DNA of 64,000 nucleotides, from assembly GCA_963693365.1 (NCBI GenBank), contig CAVNZM010000015.1, forward strand, positions 434,001 to 498,000, read 5' to 3'. Under the pieces are notes generated by a model that did not search any database, was not told where the DNA came from, and saw nothing but the letters and a program-made list of their open reading frames with translations. Each line of letters begins with the position of its first letter. The first letter of the stretch is position 1. Below are positions 46,564 through 60,139 of this stretch, one piece after another. The stretch is from Amoebidium appalachense. Taxonomy: Eukaryota > Ichthyosporea. A program made the translations under genes and the position numbers.

Positions 46564-46597
<34 letters not shown>

Positions 46598-46875
46598 GGG
46601 TCCCCAACATATCCCTCCTCTCTCATTCACTTCATCCTCCTTTTCTTCCCTCACTTAAGTTCCACTCTATTCTGTACTCTTACACAACAGCAAAGGAAAA
46701 ATGCCCAAACCCCAGATATGAGCAATAATTGGCCCTTAATTTCCATATTTGGCTACAAGAATGACCACGCTTTTTGTTCAACTGTGATTTTTCTCGTACC
46801 AAGCTTGTTTTAATTGGGTTGTTGGAGTATCACATAGGATATTTATAAATCCATACCAAATTATTAACCCTATAG
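45799..46875 (+). other. Intron or spacer: G-rich then C-rich
   Basis: It starts at the donor ATG|GTGAGG and is G-rich to about 46370 (G-runs at 46157-46177, 46227-46245 and 46317-46341). A C-run sits at 46565-46595, and the stretch ends TTATTAACCCTATAG. It contains no convincing exon, although one small exon may be needed if the two flanking genes are one. Confidence 0.5.
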
Positions 46876-48037
46876 CAACTGGAACAAGGGGGGTCTAATC
46901 AAGTCTTCAATCAAAGTTCTCCAAACCCCCCCTTCCCAGCCGGGTGAGGAATTTTCAAAGGCCTGGGATGATGATCAATTGACAATCTACCACTCTCCTT
47001 GGACCCCCGCAAGTTCAGCTGAAAAACCCCCACTCAGCTTTGTGCTTGATCTGGGGGATGTCTACACTGTAAATTCACCCCTCTTCTCCCCCCCCTCCCC
47101 CCCCCCACCCTTGCTCCCTCCTCACCTCCCTCCCATCTGCGCATCCTCCCCACACCTTAATGTCATGCCAACACGGCAACGCGTAGCATGTATTTATTTT
47201 TTGGAGGATTTCTGGATGTCTTTCTAGTTCTGTACACATGCCCTCGCTCACGGCTCTGCATACTATTGCTGCATACGCAACACCACAGACAAAGTAATTC
47301 CCTAAACCCGTCCCCCCCCCCCCCCCCCCCCCCGGACACACACACACCTCACGGGGTTGTCATCTCCCTTGCACACCCCCCCCCCCCCCCAGAAAAAAAA
47401 GATAAAATTAAAAATGAAAATGAAAAAATGAAAAAAGAGGAAAGAAAGAAAGAGAAAAAGAAAAGAAGGGAAAGGGAGGAAAAACAACCGAAGAAGCATT
47501 CTTCAGACTGTGGAGTTGTTTTTTTCTCCTGTATATAACCCAGATTTTTTCTTCTTTTTTTTTTTAGACCTTGAGCAAAAACATCCGGTTTTGGTTTATT
47601 CGATTTTTTGCGCTAGCATCCTCCCTCCCCCCCCCCCCCCCCCCCCCCCCTTTCTCCCCCTCCCCCCCCGGTCCCCTCCCCCCTCCCCCCAACCCATATT
47701 ATGGATAAAAGCAAATCAAAGTCTTATGAAAAGGTGACGCAAGTAGCACATGAAAACCCAGAAGCCAATGGAAGAAAAAAAGAGAGAGATAGTTTGAACT
47801 AACCCCTTTCCCTCAATTCATTCGTTGGAGCCATAAGCGCCTTTTTTCGTCAGTTCCCTAGTATAACAATACCAACCACACACATTATCTCCCACCTGCT
47901 ATCCACACACTAACAAAATTCAATCTCCATCATACCCCCTTTCACCCTCCCCCTGCCACACACACACACACACAGACACACAATCCCCCCCCCCCCCCCC
48001 CCCCCCCCCGCCCTCCCCACCACGAACACACACACAT

Positions 48038-48095
<58 letters not shown>

Positions 48096-49387
48096 CCCCA
48101 AGCCCCCCTTCTCCCCCCTCGAACACCCCCACCCCCTCGAACACCCCTCCCTCCCACCCCTCCCCCTCCCCACCACCCCCTCCCCCCTCCAGCCCCCACC
48201 TCCCCACACACATAAACAACAGGTTGGCGGTCTGAGCTATCTCCCCAGGCCAGGAGGAGGCAATGGTGTTATAACCTCCTACACCCTCGGTCTATCTACG
48301 ATCTATCCCACCACCTTTACTTCCCTCATATCTGGAAGTTGGATAAACAACGCAAATCTGAAAACGGCACTTCTTTCCGCACCTACAAGGGGAAGATATG
48401 TCAAATTTACGGCTACCCAGGGAATGGGGGATTTCGTGAGTGCTGCCGAATTCAATATTTTGCTTGGAGCAACGACTTGTCCTGTGGGTGTGTAACCAAA
48501 CCCTCCCCCCTCCCCCCCTCGGTCACTCCCCCCCTGATCATTACGCACGCACACACACACATGCACACACACACACAGAGAGAGGGGGGGTTTGAGGAGG
48601 GGGGGAGGAGAGAGAGAGATAAAGACCACACACCTTGCCCACTCCTCTACCCTAAATCCTATTACAAAGGTGCCACGGGGCATGCGAATACAAGAGCAAG
48701 AAAACTTACGGGCACGTGTGGCACACACACATGCATATATATGTATGAAGAAAGGTGTACACAGGTGCCTCCGGTCTTCCCTGTTCTCTTCATCACCATT
48801 CACTGGCCCAGACACACATACTGACAAGGGGAGAGAAGGGAGGAGTGGGGGGCGGAGGGGAGGGAGGGTGGAGAAAAAGAGAGAGAGAGAGAGAGATCAA
48901 GGGCTAGGAAGAGAGAGGGAAAGAGGAAGGGAGAGAGAGGGACAGAGAGAGAAGAAGAGAGAGAGAGGGAGAGAAAGAGAGAAAGAGAGAGAGAGAAAGA
49001 GAGAGAAAGAGAAGAGAGAAGAGAAAGTCAGAGTCCCTTATCCAAAGTCTGAGATATGTCAGCACCGCATCGGGAAACACTTAACATACTGCCCATAAAT
49101 TACGACCACCTTCTAACCCACCCACCCCACAGACACGAAACCACCAACCCTCACATGCCCGCTGTCCTACGTTGGCCTTCTGAATCTATTTAATGCCACA
49201 CGATGGGTGTCTACTGCTAAATCTAGCTACGCCAGCTGGGTGTGGCTACAACACAACACCCCCTCCACCCCCCCCTGTGGCCTAACTACAGTTACCTTTG
49301 TGGCTAGTGATGAGTTCGAAAACACAGCCACATGCACTGCAACAATCAATACTTGTGAGCCCCCCCCTCCCCCCCCCCCCTCCCCCC

Positions 49388-49421
<34 letters not shown>

Positions 49422-49623
49422 CCTCCCCCCTTTCCCCCCTTTTCCCTCAATCCTCCTCCCCGCCTTCGTACATCCACACACCCACCCCAACATTTCCCGC
49501 AGGACATAATACCGTCATCCCCGACATCCCACCCATCAAATCCCCACAACCCCCCCCCCCCTCTCCTCCCCTCTCCCCTTTGCTCTCACTCTCAACCCAC
49601 TAGCGCTCGAAGGCTATTACTGA
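46876..49623 (+). CDS. Extracellular F5/8C (CBM32) and HYR domain protein
   Basis: Exons 46876-47068, 48223-48487 and 49133-49354 join in phase (0, then 1). Exons 1-2 form one F5/8 type C domain: WDDDQLTIYHSPW, PPLSFVLDLGDVYTVGGLSY, LPRPGGGNGVITSY, SWINNANLKTA and APTRGRYVKFTAT...SAAEFNIL. Exon 3 is a hyalin-repeat (HYR) domain: DTKPPTLTCP ... GLTTVTFVASDEFENTATCT. Such domains bind sugars and mediate adhesion outside the cell. A last exon 49604-49623 (CACTAG|CG..., ending TATTACTGA) is phase-compatible but weak. There is no start exon, and the upstream neighbour encodes GH31-F5/8C-NPCBM in the same direction, so this may be the 3' end of that gene. The direct join to 45798 is out of phase. 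Confidence 0.65.
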
Positions 49624-49629
49624 GATCTT

Positions 49630-50569
49630 GGAATGCTTGCACCAACCAGAACTGTCGTGATTGTGATGGAAAAAGCGTGTGTGCTTGTGTGCGTACATGC
49701 GTCGGTGTGTGCGTGTGCGTGTGACCGGGTGTTCGAGGTGAGGTTAACAGAAGCGTGGTGGCATTGCAGTAGGCTACGTTATTATACTCAAAGAAGAGAA
49801 GATTGTGATAACAGCACTCAACTACTGTTACAGTAGCATATTCACAAACAAAAAGAGAAGAAGTACTGTCACTGTAGCCTTAGTTTCGGTTCCTTTCTAC
49901 CATACTTTTAAAGTTGAAAATGTACACGAACAGTGCGTTCACGTTTGACTGCAAAAACTTTCGGCAAAATGACAGTAAAAAAATGCAAGTGAAGCTCTAC
50001 CTAGCGGGCCTTGTGAGGTATGGTATTTTTTACCTTTCTTTTCATTCATTTTTTTCGGGAGAGACGGGGGAAAGGGCCTGTGAACGGGTGGCCCTGATCG
50101 GGGGGGCTGGGGGAAGGGGGGGTTCTATATAGTAAACCCCTTTTCGCTTATTCACCTCGAGAAAACATGACATTGTGTGCACTAGTTTAACACGAAGTAT
50201 ACCCACACAGCATGCACGACAACAACAAGTGCTGCACGTGCGTCGACCACTACCAACGTTGCGGCTGCAACAACAAAATAGCCCAGGAATTACGCGTTTT
50301 TTTTTTTTTGGCGTGTGTAAGATATTCTTCACTATCTTTAACTTAGTATTCTTAGGCATAGTTATGTTGTTGCTTTCGATTTGCTTATTGGCTCGGCTCA
50401 GCCAAGTGCCCACTGGGCACGATCATCAGAAACGTACACATACCATGGCATGCACTGCCTCTCTACGAACAAAATCCAAATAAACACACCGCACGAAGAA
50501 AACCCCTCTACCCTATCGTCCCCCTCCACTACCCTCAATGCGTGGGCGTGTGTTTGTGTACGTGTGTGT

Positions 50570-50619
<50 letters not shown>

Positions 50620-50734
50620 ATGTATGTGTGCATGTGTGGGTGTGTGTCTCTGTGTGTGTGTGTGTGCCGTAGCCAATCAGCAAGAGACTAGCTAAAGACG
50701 GGGAAATGCAACACAGCTCGGGCGGGTGGGTGGG
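49630..50734. other. Intergenic DNA left of the retroelement
   Basis: Unique sequence with short (GT)n at 50565-50620. A short plus-strand ORF from about 49919 (MYTNSAFTFDCKNFRQNDSK) ends at GTGAG|GTATGG, but no domain or partner exon supports it. Confidence 0.45.
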
Positions 50735-50901
50735 GCTAAGTAGGGGCCGACGGGGAAACAAAGCTAAGACGAGTAGAACGAGTCGCCGCCTATATACCAT
50801 AGTCGGCTCCCTAGTGGCCACTGATTGTTGGAACCCTATTCCAACCAATCAGTTGGCCTAAATACATCTCTAAATAGAGCTTGATGAATCAAGCGAAGTA
50901 T
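50735..50901. repeat. Left terminal direct repeat of the retroelement
   Basis: The left copy is collinear with 53196-53362 without indels. It contains CTATATACC (TATA-like) and an imperfect hairpin CTGATTGTTGGAA/TTCCAACCAATCAG with a one-base bulge. Confidence 0.85.
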
Positions 50902-51000
50902 TTAGATATGTTGTTGCTATCTGCGACCACATTCTTATTTTACAGAAATAATACACAAAGCTGGATTGTAGGAGCGGCGCGGCGAGTGATTTTCATCCAA

Positions 51001-51850
51001 TCATGAAGGGGGGCGGGTGCTGCCGTTCAATAGGAAGGCACGCATTCGCCAAGACCGGACACCGACCGGGAACACCACTTCTTCGGGGGCTAGGTCCGTG
51101 TGGGCCTGTGCCATCCCTTGCACCACCGGCCACCATAAGGCGGTGTCCCACACCGGGACCACTAATATTCCCTGCGCACATTCCCGCTGAATCTTCGCCA
51201 CTGTCCGCTTGATCAATGGAAACGGTGGCGCCCACCAGCTGGGGGCCTGCCATGCGGCGGCAAGCCCGTCCTGCCCACCGCTCACGGGGACCACCGCGGT
51301 CCATGTGTGAAACGTGGGTTTGACTGCTGTCACGGGTGTAGCAAACCGATCCACCGCCGTGTGCAATCCGAGTGTCTGCTCGATACGCTCGACACCCGCA
51401 GGGGTAACCGACCACTCGTGGCGGGGATCAATCCGCGACAACCAATCCGCACGGTCGTTCACTTCGCCCGGAATGTATGACAGCTCTTGGGGCCAGGGGA
51501 GCCCCTTTTCCCAACACAACTGCAGCAGTTGCCATAGCACTCGCTGCATGGAGGGGCTGCTGCTGCCCTTTTTGCGCACCGCGCCCAACGCAGCCTGGGC
51601 GTCTGACTGCCAGCGTACGTGCTGACGTTGGATTAGGGCCTGCATTTCGGGCCTGCGGTAGGCCTCGAGTAGGCCTTCGCACTCCGCCACTGCAGCCGCC
51701 CGCGGTGCATCGCTCTCCGCCCAACGACCGAAAGCCTCCACAACCTGCGGGGTTGGTAGGCCCAACTGTAGTACTGCCCCCCACCCGTGTGAGGTGGCAG
51801 CATCTGTGATGAGAGTGGCCGTGATAGGCTCAGCCAGATTTCCGTGCGGG
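51001..51850 (-). pseudogene. Retroelement RNase H and C-terminal domain
   Basis: The frame begins ATLITDAATSHGWGAVLQLG, where the Asp of ITDA is the first RNase H catalytic residue. ECEGLLEAY supplies the Glu and VRWQSDAQAALGA the next Asp. Then come IPGEVNDRADWLSR and the DIRS-type tail VDRFATPVTAVKPTFHTW ... WWAPPFPLIKRTVAKIQREC. It is in a different frame from the reverse transcriptase just upstream. Confidence 0.75.
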
Positions 51851-52921
51851 GAAGCCGACCTATTATACCCATGGTTTTACCGATAATGCGTAGCTGCCGA
51901 CCCGTTAACCGCACAAAGCTACGCCAGTTCCCGCCGCGTAGAGCACCATACACCGGCCGGACAACCGTGAGTACATGAGGCACCGCCGCACGCAAACTAA
52001 CAACCAACCCTAGCCATCTAGCCACCTGCTTCTTTTCCACCCACCGCCGTCCTTTGCGCGCCTTAGCCATTAAAGAACGTGTTTCCCCCGATAATTTTTC
52101 CAAAGACGCCAATGTGGGAGACAAATACCCTTCCTCCAAATTTATGTGGATGCCTAAATGGTCGAGGGCACTCACTGGGTCCCAATGAGCCTTATTCGGA
52201 TGCTTCGTAAGGCCGGTGACTTTCAATTCCTGCTCCACCACCCCGCGTGTGTCGAGTGCCCGTGCCCCCTGTTCGAAGATGGCCCAGTCATCGAGGAAAA
52301 CCAACGAACGGATGCCGCGTGCACGTAACCGACGCGCGAACTCGCGCATAAGGCGCATGAAAAAGTAGGGACTGAGGGAGTAACCGAAGGGAAGCACCGT
52401 GTACTGGAAGAGTTGTCCCCCCACACGAATTTGGAAATACTTGCGGAACCGGGGTTGAATGGCTAGTGCAAAATATCCGTCTTCGAGGTCGAAACTGAAA
52501 GCGTGGTCACCCGGCTGCGCGAGCGCCCGCAAATCGCTGAGGGTTTCGTACTTGATACCACGTGCGACGGCGTATTCATTCACAGGACGCATATCAATAA
52601 TGAGCCGGACGTTTCCGTTGGGCTTCCGCAGCCCAAAAGACTTCGAAACACACCATTTTGCGCTTTCGGGCACTGTCTCGAGGGCCCCCTTACTCACTAA
52701 CCGTTCAACTTCCACTGCCGCTTCTGCCTCTGAAACTTCGCCGATATCCAGTAGCCACCTGCATCAAAAGGGGCAGGACACGCACTCTTCCATTCTGGTG
52801 TGATGCCGTACTTAATCCAGAACAAAACTTCTTTAGACGCACCCCCACGCTCCCACTCATCTACACAGGCACGAACTCTCTGATACAATGGCAGTTGGGA
52901 TGCATCACTTGCATCTCCCAT
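51843..52921 (-). pseudogene. Retroelement reverse transcriptase, frameshifted
   Basis: The main frame starts VERLVSKGALETV and carries RT motifs: RLIIDMRPVNEYA, SFDLEDGYFALAI, LPFGYSLSPYFFMRL, and the catalytic box SLVFLDDWAIF (LDD instead of the usual YxDD context). The amino end (LPLYQRVRACVDEWERGG ... GITPEWKSACPAPFDAGGYW) sits in another frame upstream of about 52745. The connection to RNase H needs a second shift near 51850. Two frameshifts mean this copy is probably inactive, unless the second one is a programmed shift. Confidence 0.75.
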
Positions 52922-53195
52922 CCTGCCTTCGAAGAAATTGAGACACTACACCTGTCTGCAGCACTACGCGCGCTCGCAAACAGTTTATCTACAACACTAC
53001 GCGCGCTCGTAGAACCTAACTAGAAAGGGCCGCAGCCCATTTGCCCTCAGGCCGTGGGTGCAGCTCACCCCTACGCAAATAGCTATCTATTTAGATTTAC
53101 CCACCACTGCTAATTACGCTCCACAACTGCTACCCGGGCGCCACGCCGCCCTACCGAGCTAAGCCGAGCCTCCTGCCGTCTGTCGGCCCTCTACA

Positions 53196-53362
53196 GCTAA
53201 GTAGGGGCCGACGGGGAAACAAAGCTAAGACGAGTAGAACGAGTCGCCGCCTATATACCATAGTCGGCTCCCTAGTGGCCACTGATTGTTGGAACCCTAT
53301 TCCAACCAATCAGTTGGCCTAAATACATCTCTAAATAGAGCTTGATGAATCAAGCGAAGTAT
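53196..53362. repeat. Right terminal direct repeat of the retroelement
   Basis: The right copy begins GCTAAGTAGGGGCCGACG and ends CAAGCGAAGTAT, as the left copy does. It lies upstream of the minus-strand coding region, so it should hold the promoter. Confidence 0.85.
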
Positions 53363-54636
53363 AGTTATATCACCCTGTCTAGGGTATAGGGAGAGGCAAG
53401 TGGAAGAATCCAGTTTACTACAATAAATTTGCAGTAAAACATAATTTGTAAATAGAATATGACTCTGCATGAGTCTCCTTAATGGGTGCGTGTGAAACCC
53501 TGTGTGGGTGGGTGGGGGTGGGGTGGGGGTGGGTGGGTGGGTGGGTGGGTGGGGGGGGGGGGGGGGGGGGGGGGGGTTTCAGTTTCTACGAAAAGAGAGA
53601 CAGGAGGTTGCCCGGTTCCTAGCAAGTCACAACTGATCATCCTGGATCGGGTACAACCAATGTCTACCTTCCGCAGATTCTGAACCCTCACATAAGATCA
53701 CATAAGATCTCTGGCAATCGAACTTAGGCGAACTTGCCCATGGCCGCGCTCCGTCTTGTAGTACACTGCAGCCGCGCGTTCGGTTCTGCAACATGATACC
53801 ACAACCCCCCCCTTTGAACTTGGCGTCCCGCCAAGTCAAAATGGCGATTTAGGTTATCTACTTGCCAGTTTTCGTTGCACTTCGTGTAATTCGTTTGTTT
53901 GGCCTGTGTTGGGCCTTGAATTCGAGGCCTTTTGTGAGCCATACTTCAGGGGGGAAGATCGCCAAAAAGCAGAGTGATTCTGCTTTTGCAGAATAATTCT
54001 GCTTTTTGCAGAATAATTCTGCTTTTTGCAGAATAATTCTGCTCGGAGCAAGTTGACTCAGCTGATGTGGTTGGGCCCTTAATTAAGTAGAGAAGATGGA
54101 GGGGAAGTGTTTTGAGCGAAATGTGTCAAGAACCACTATCCAATGGTGCGTGACACCACATTTCATTAACTACTGCAGACTCACGTTGCATCGAAGGTTG
54201 TATTCATTAACTTACTTGATGATTTGGTGTTCGTCCGGAAGAAAAAAAAAAAGACCACGAATTGTGGTCACATTTTTAAACGGTTCTCTTCTGCACTGAA
54301 TTCACTTTATTTCTTGTGTTTAAATTTTCCACATGTCATTGTGCCAAAGGTTTTGCCAACACCGTCTTGGGTGTCTTTGTGTGCAACCCCCCCCCCCCCT
54401 CCCCCCTCCCCCCTCCCCCCTCTCCCCTTCCCCCCTCCTCCCCCCTCATCCCCCCCCCCTCCCCCCCCCCCCTCCTTTTCCTCCTCCCCCCTCCTCCCTA
54501 CCCATCCCCCCCCCCGGAGCCCCCATGGCATGTGATCCCACAAGAGAGAGCCATCCTGGGTCTGGAAATTCGAACCCCGGGCCGGCGTTTGTCTGCCTGA
54601 AAGAAATCCTGCTGTCCGTTACACAGCCCCCTAGCT

Positions 54637-54704
<68 letters not shown>

Positions 54705-55218
54705 ATCTTCCCGTTCGAATCTTCCTTGTCGACGTCCCTGTTCACACTCGTAACTGTGATATAATTTAATCCAGATAATCCATGGAATTTCTAATTTTGG
54801 AACAATAGCATATTCATATATATTAGTATGAGCAAGTATGTAGTGAAAATTTGGACTTGGAAGCTTCACATCAATTCCACACGCGGACACGTACAACACG
54901 TACACGTGCTCTTGGTCATTCATGTGGGAAGTGAACTTGCACCTAGGAATGCAGATGGAGTATCTCAACTACATTCTGATTGGTACCCGCTTATCTTTGT
55001 TCTATCCAATCAGCATTTACCTGCTTGCGTAAGGTGGTGCAGATCCAGCCAATGAATGCTACATGCATTCACACGTGTGCATTTGGCGCACATGAGACGC
55101 ACCAAGCCACATGCACACATGAAAGTCATGTTTTCATTTAGAAGCAGGCGTCCGTTTAATTTTTTGAGATTTTTTGAGTTTTGTGTCGTTTCATTGATAT
55201 AATAGAGCAAAGCAGAAA
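53363..55218. other. Upstream region of the HSPA14-like gene with repeats
   Basis: (GGGT)n and a G-run lie at 53504-53576, C-runs at 54387-54515 and a pure C-tract of about 65 bp at 54640-54704. 54720-55218 is unique sequence and holds the presumed promoter. The leader just before the ATG is GATATAATAGAGCAAAGC. No other gene is supported. Confidence 0.55.
53970..54046. repeat. 21-bp tandem repeat
   Basis: Three and a half units of TTCTGCTTTTTGCAGAATAA. Each unit contains a near-palindrome, GCAGAATAATTCTGC. Confidence 0.8.
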
Positions 55219-57115
55219 ATGTCGAAGGCTATTGGGTTAGACATTGGCAGCAACAACTGCTGCGTTGCTGTTGCAAAGGTAATAAGTGAGGGCTCGCCAT
55301 CTAGCAACTGGTTGGAAGATCTTGCGGTGGGATCATAGGCACACATTTCATCGTTGCTTGATATTCATGCCCTTTTTTCCTACATAGATGGCTTACTTAG
55401 CGGAGCTGTGTGCAGTTCATTGCAGAACTGCGCTTAGGTGCACGGCTGTAGGAGACAAGCGCGGGTTTAGATAAACATGAGCTTTGTTTTGGTGGTGGAC
55501 AAGTACACACTTGAGCGTACCCAGCACCACAAAAGGAGGCACGAGGGCGCATTCCAAGAAGAATTAGTGCTTACATGTGCAGAACAGAAAGATATGTACA
55601 CGTGCATTGATTTGCACACGTGAACCTTCAAGGGCATACATGCAAAAACAAACCACTCTCACATCCACAAAGACACACGTACACCTGCAGCACAGCAGCA
55701 CCTGCAAACAAGAAACGATTGCTAACACGTGCAGATGCAATACAGAAATGCGTTTCTGGCAGTTCCAACGTAGCTTTCCACGTTCCTTGAACACTCAACC
55801 AGTACAATAGCTAAGCTTCTTTACCCTTGTGCATGGTAATCACACTCCCTATACGGAAGCAGTCCCCTTTGCCCCCCCCCCCCCCCCCCCCCCCCCCCGC
55901 ATCCCTCCCCCCTCCCCCTCCCCCCCCCCCCAGATCCCACCCGTCCACCTGCATCTCCCCCCCGTTCCCCCCTTCCCTTATTTTTTCCCGGGAGCTTCTT
56001 CCCTCTACCTCATCCGCAACTCCCCCTTTTACCGTCTTTCTGACAAGTTACCGGGGAACACAGGATGATGGGACCAGTGACGTGATTACTAATGAGGCTG
56101 GCTACCGCACAACACCTGCCTTTGTTTCCTTCCTTGAGGAGGAGCAGGTGCGTGAAGGAGGGGGGAGGGGGGAGAGGGTCTTGTGTATGTGTGTGGGGGG
56201 GATGGGCTGGGGGAGGAGGGGGTTGTGTTTTTCTGTAAGTGGAGAGGGCTGTGACAGTAGGGGGAGGGGGGTCTTGTGTGTGTGTGTGGGGGGGGGGGGG
56301 GGGGGAGGGGAAGGACGAGGGGGTTGGTGTATGCGTGTGAAACGGAGCTTTGATGGGGTCTTTTGCATGTATGTGTGGGTCTGTTGTCGTGAATGTGTGT
56401 GTGTGTGTGTGTGTTTGGGAGATTTTTGCGTTTGGGTGCGGGGGAGGGGAGGGGGATCTTGTGTATGTGTGTTTGTGTGTGGGGTGGGTCATTTGTGTGT
56501 GGGGGGGGGAGGGGGAAGGGGGCGGGACCAGGGTAAGTCGAGTGTGTTTATGGAGGGGTGTGGGGGTTCTGGGGGAAGGACGTTGTCATGTGCAGGTGTG
56601 TTGTGACAGGGGGGATGGGATCAAGTGTGTGTGGATTGGGGCTAGGGTTAAGAGAGTTAAAAAAGACGAAGGGAGACGAGCTACGGTGGAGTGGGGTGGG
56701 GAATGGGAGAAGAGAGGGGGAGAGGGGGGGGGTTGAAAGGGTTGAAACGGGAACACGGTTTTCTCTATTTTGAATTGAGTAATCCACAAGAACTTGTGAG
56801 ATACGTTGTTTCCATCTTGTGCATTACCCCTCCCCCCCCCCCCCCTTCCCCCCGGTCCAACCGCCCCACACCCCATGTTCTTCCCTTGCTCTTCACCCAC
56901 GTGCTTCACTGACACGTGTACTTCCATATATAGGAGGTGGGTCTTCCGGCCAAACAGCAGCTGACCCGCAATGCTCAAAATACCGTCTTTGCTGCAAAGC
57001 ATATGATTGGTCGCAGGTGGGCATGATTGTGGTCGAGGGGGGCGGGGGGAAGGGGGGGGGGGCATGTGTGCTGTTGGTAGTGGCGGTGGGGAGGGTGTGT
57101 GTGTGTGTTTTTTTT

Positions 57116-57146
<31 letters not shown>

Positions 57147-57259
57147 GGGGGGGCGGACTCGTGGTGGTTGTTGTCGTGGTGGTGGTGGGGGTTGGGGGGA
57201 TGGGAGATTAAAGTATGGTGGTGGTGGTGGCAGTGGGGGGAGAGGGAAGGAGAGTGTGT

Positions 57260-57305
<46 letters not shown>

Positions 57306-57645
57306 AAGGTGGATGCATGTGATGTGTGTTGTTTGGGAGGCGGTATATCGGGGGGGGGGGGGGGGGGGGGGGAGGGGCAAAGGTGGATGCATGTGATGTG
57401 TGTTGTTTGGGAGGCGGTATATCGGGGGGGGGGGGGGGGGGGGGGGGGGACAGGGGGGAGGTTGGATAAGTTGCAGGCAGGCAGGGAGACAGCTAATGCC
57501 CGTGTGAACACTGAGACATTCTTGAGTCACTGGCCTACACCTATACCACCACGGGTTGGCTGAGATCTGACCCTCCCCCCCCCCCTCCCCCCCCCCCCGC
57601 ACACACACACGCACCTTCCCCCTTTCCAATTCTCTCAAGGATCAG

Positions 57646-57688
<43 letters not shown>

Positions 57689-58648
57689 AGGTTCAAGGCG
57701 CTTGATGCCGAAGATCTCCAAAAATGGCAATGCAACGTCATCGACAGAGACGGGGAGCCCGTGTTCGAGGTGGACTATAAGGAGGAGATGTGCCAGGTGC
57801 GCGTGTGTGTATGTGTGAATGTGTGTCTGTGTGCCCCTGTGTGTGTGTGTGTTTCGGAAGGGGGAAGGGGGAGGGGACCGATGTGTTTGGGGGGAAGGAA
57901 TGGTGTGTGGGGGAAGATGAGGGGGGAGGGAATATGTGCGTCGTGTGCTTTCTTGGTTATTCTGGGTGTTTGTGGGTTGATATGTATGGTGTGTGGATTT
58001 TGTTGGGGCAGGGGTTTAGGACGGGTTGGAGACGGGGGGAGGAGGGGGGAAAGGAAGGGAGAAGACGATAGAAGCTGTGTGTGCGCACATGTGTTTTTGT
58101 CGGTGAAGATGGGTGGTGGGGAGGGAGGGGGGGAGAGGGGCGGCTTGGGGGGGAGATGGATAAATGATGGGGTAGGCTCCCCCTCCTCTATCGCCTCTCC
58201 CTTAACCCCTCTTCTCTTCACACCATCTCCTGTCGATCACACAAACACGATACATTTTGGTGAATGTAACGCACCACCCTGCATCACAAGAAAGCGAGAG
58301 GGAGTGAGGGAGAGAAGCTCCCCACCACTCTAAGAAAAATATAGAGAGAGAGGGGAGACGTTGAAAGAGTGATCTAAGGAACACTACGAATAAAAACCAC
58401 GATATACAAACCCCTAACCTTCTGCGTGTTGCAGTTTACGGCCGTAGAAATCACCACGATGCTTGTTGCCAAGATGAAGGAAACAGCCGAGCACTTTCTA
58501 GGCTCTCCTGTCAGCGAGTGTGTCATCACCGTCCCGGCATACTTTGACGACACACAGAGAAAGGCTACACTGGAGGTACGCAGCGGGCCAATGGTGTAGC
58601 ATCATGCTTAGCCTTATATGGCTATTTGTGGATACCTTGTGTGTGTGT

Positions 58649-58680
<32 letters not shown>

Positions 58681-58976
58681 ATGGGGGAGGGGGAGGATGC
58701 GGGTGGTTGACTGTGGTAGTGGTGGACGAGGAGGAATGTGTGTGTGTGTAAGGGGGGAGAGACCCTGGGGAGAGGGGTTGAGAGAGAGGAGGGTGGAGTT
58801 TTGGGGGGGGGGGGGGGGAGGGTTTGATACTCCGGGCACCTGATTATTGCAAAGTGTGAAATGTAAATGGTGTATGAGAGGGCTTTCTGCGTTATTTTTG
58901 GCTGGGAAGTTTTATGCAATGAGAATCTGATCAGGTTTTCTGCACGGGCACCTGCGCACACACAAACACACACACG

Positions 58977-59022
<46 letters not shown>

Positions 59023-60076
59023 GGCGTGCCGCAAGGCTGGGCTGGAGGTTCTCCGAGCCATTAATGAGCCTGTGGCTGCAGCCCTCGTTTATGGTGTGGG
59101 CCAGAAGGACGCTAAGGAGGTATGAAATGAGGGAGGGAGGGGAAGGTATCTGAACGTGTTTTGTGCATCGTGCGGGTGTGGGTGTGTCTCTCTGTGTGTG
59201 GGTGTGACTTTATGGATGTGGGATTTTGGGGGATGCGTGTGTGGTGAAAAGGGGGGGGGGGGGCTGGAAGGGATAGACGGGTGGTGGCTTCAGGAGAGAA
59301 GTAGGAGCGCGTGCATTGTAGGGGTGAAAGGGAATAGGGATGGGGTTCCACAACGAGTTGAATCTTGAATTGGAAAAGGGCACATCGCTTGTTGTGATAG
59401 CCACCCGTTTGTTCTGTAGCCTCATTTCAATTTGATCAATAACCACGAAAGATGTTTTTCGCTTTATTGTTATTTGGGTGGTCGAGGAGGGGCGTTTGGA
59501 TGCGCAGTGTGTTTTAAGACAAAAGGTGCTAGTTGGTTGTGTTTGTGTCTGTATTGCGCCGGAAGGAGGGGGGAGGGGGGGGGGGGGGATTGATGGGTGA
59601 AATTGCGAGATCAAACGATAACTAGAAACAGAAGGGTGGGCCGAGCAGGAGAAATTGGAGGGGGTGGGGGAGAGGGGGGGGGGGGAGGGGGGAGGGGGGA
59701 AAAGAGAGAGACAAGGGGCGATTTGTCCTGCATGCATGTCCAATACTGAAACGTGCGTGATGGAAAAACACATACACATACACAAAAGCACACACACACA
59801 AGCATGCAGACACGTACACCCAAGCATGCACATAGACACACACACACAGACGGAACTACACACACACACACACACACACACATACACACGTACGCACACA
59901 CACAATTATGCACACACACACATACGCGCGTGCGCACACACACACACGTACACACACACGCACATGACTGACACGGTGTCGATTTCAGGAGCGCCTTGTT
60001 CTAGTTTTGGACATTGGGGCAAGCTCTGTCGACACAACCCTTCTGAGGGTCAGGTGGGTGTCTGCTAGTAGAAAGG

Positions 60077-60139
<63 letters not shown>

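Larger units (their letters stand above)
50735..53362 (-). mobile_element. DIRS/PAT-like retroelement with direct terminal repeats, truncated
   Basis: Two 167-bp direct repeats (50735-50901 and 53196-53362) bracket about 2.3 kb that encodes, on minus, a reverse transcriptase and RNase H. No target-site duplication is visible (GTGGG to the left, AGTTA to the right). That agrees with elements integrated by a tyrosine recombinase and disagrees with ordinary LTR elements. The RNase H part has the DIRS-type ending (ELSYIPGEVNDRADWLSR, VDRFATPV). No gag, tyrosine recombinase or integrase fits in the available space, so this copy is an internally deleted derivative. Confidence 0.7.

Noticed and set aside
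49919-50022. Short plus ORF MYTNSAFTFDCKNFRQ ending near a GTATGG donor
   Set aside because: No domain, no upstream acceptor or promoter, and no following exon.
50735-53362. Ordinary LTR (Ty3-type) retrotransposon
   Set aside because: No integrase or protease, no target-site duplication, and the RNase H tail is of DIRS type.
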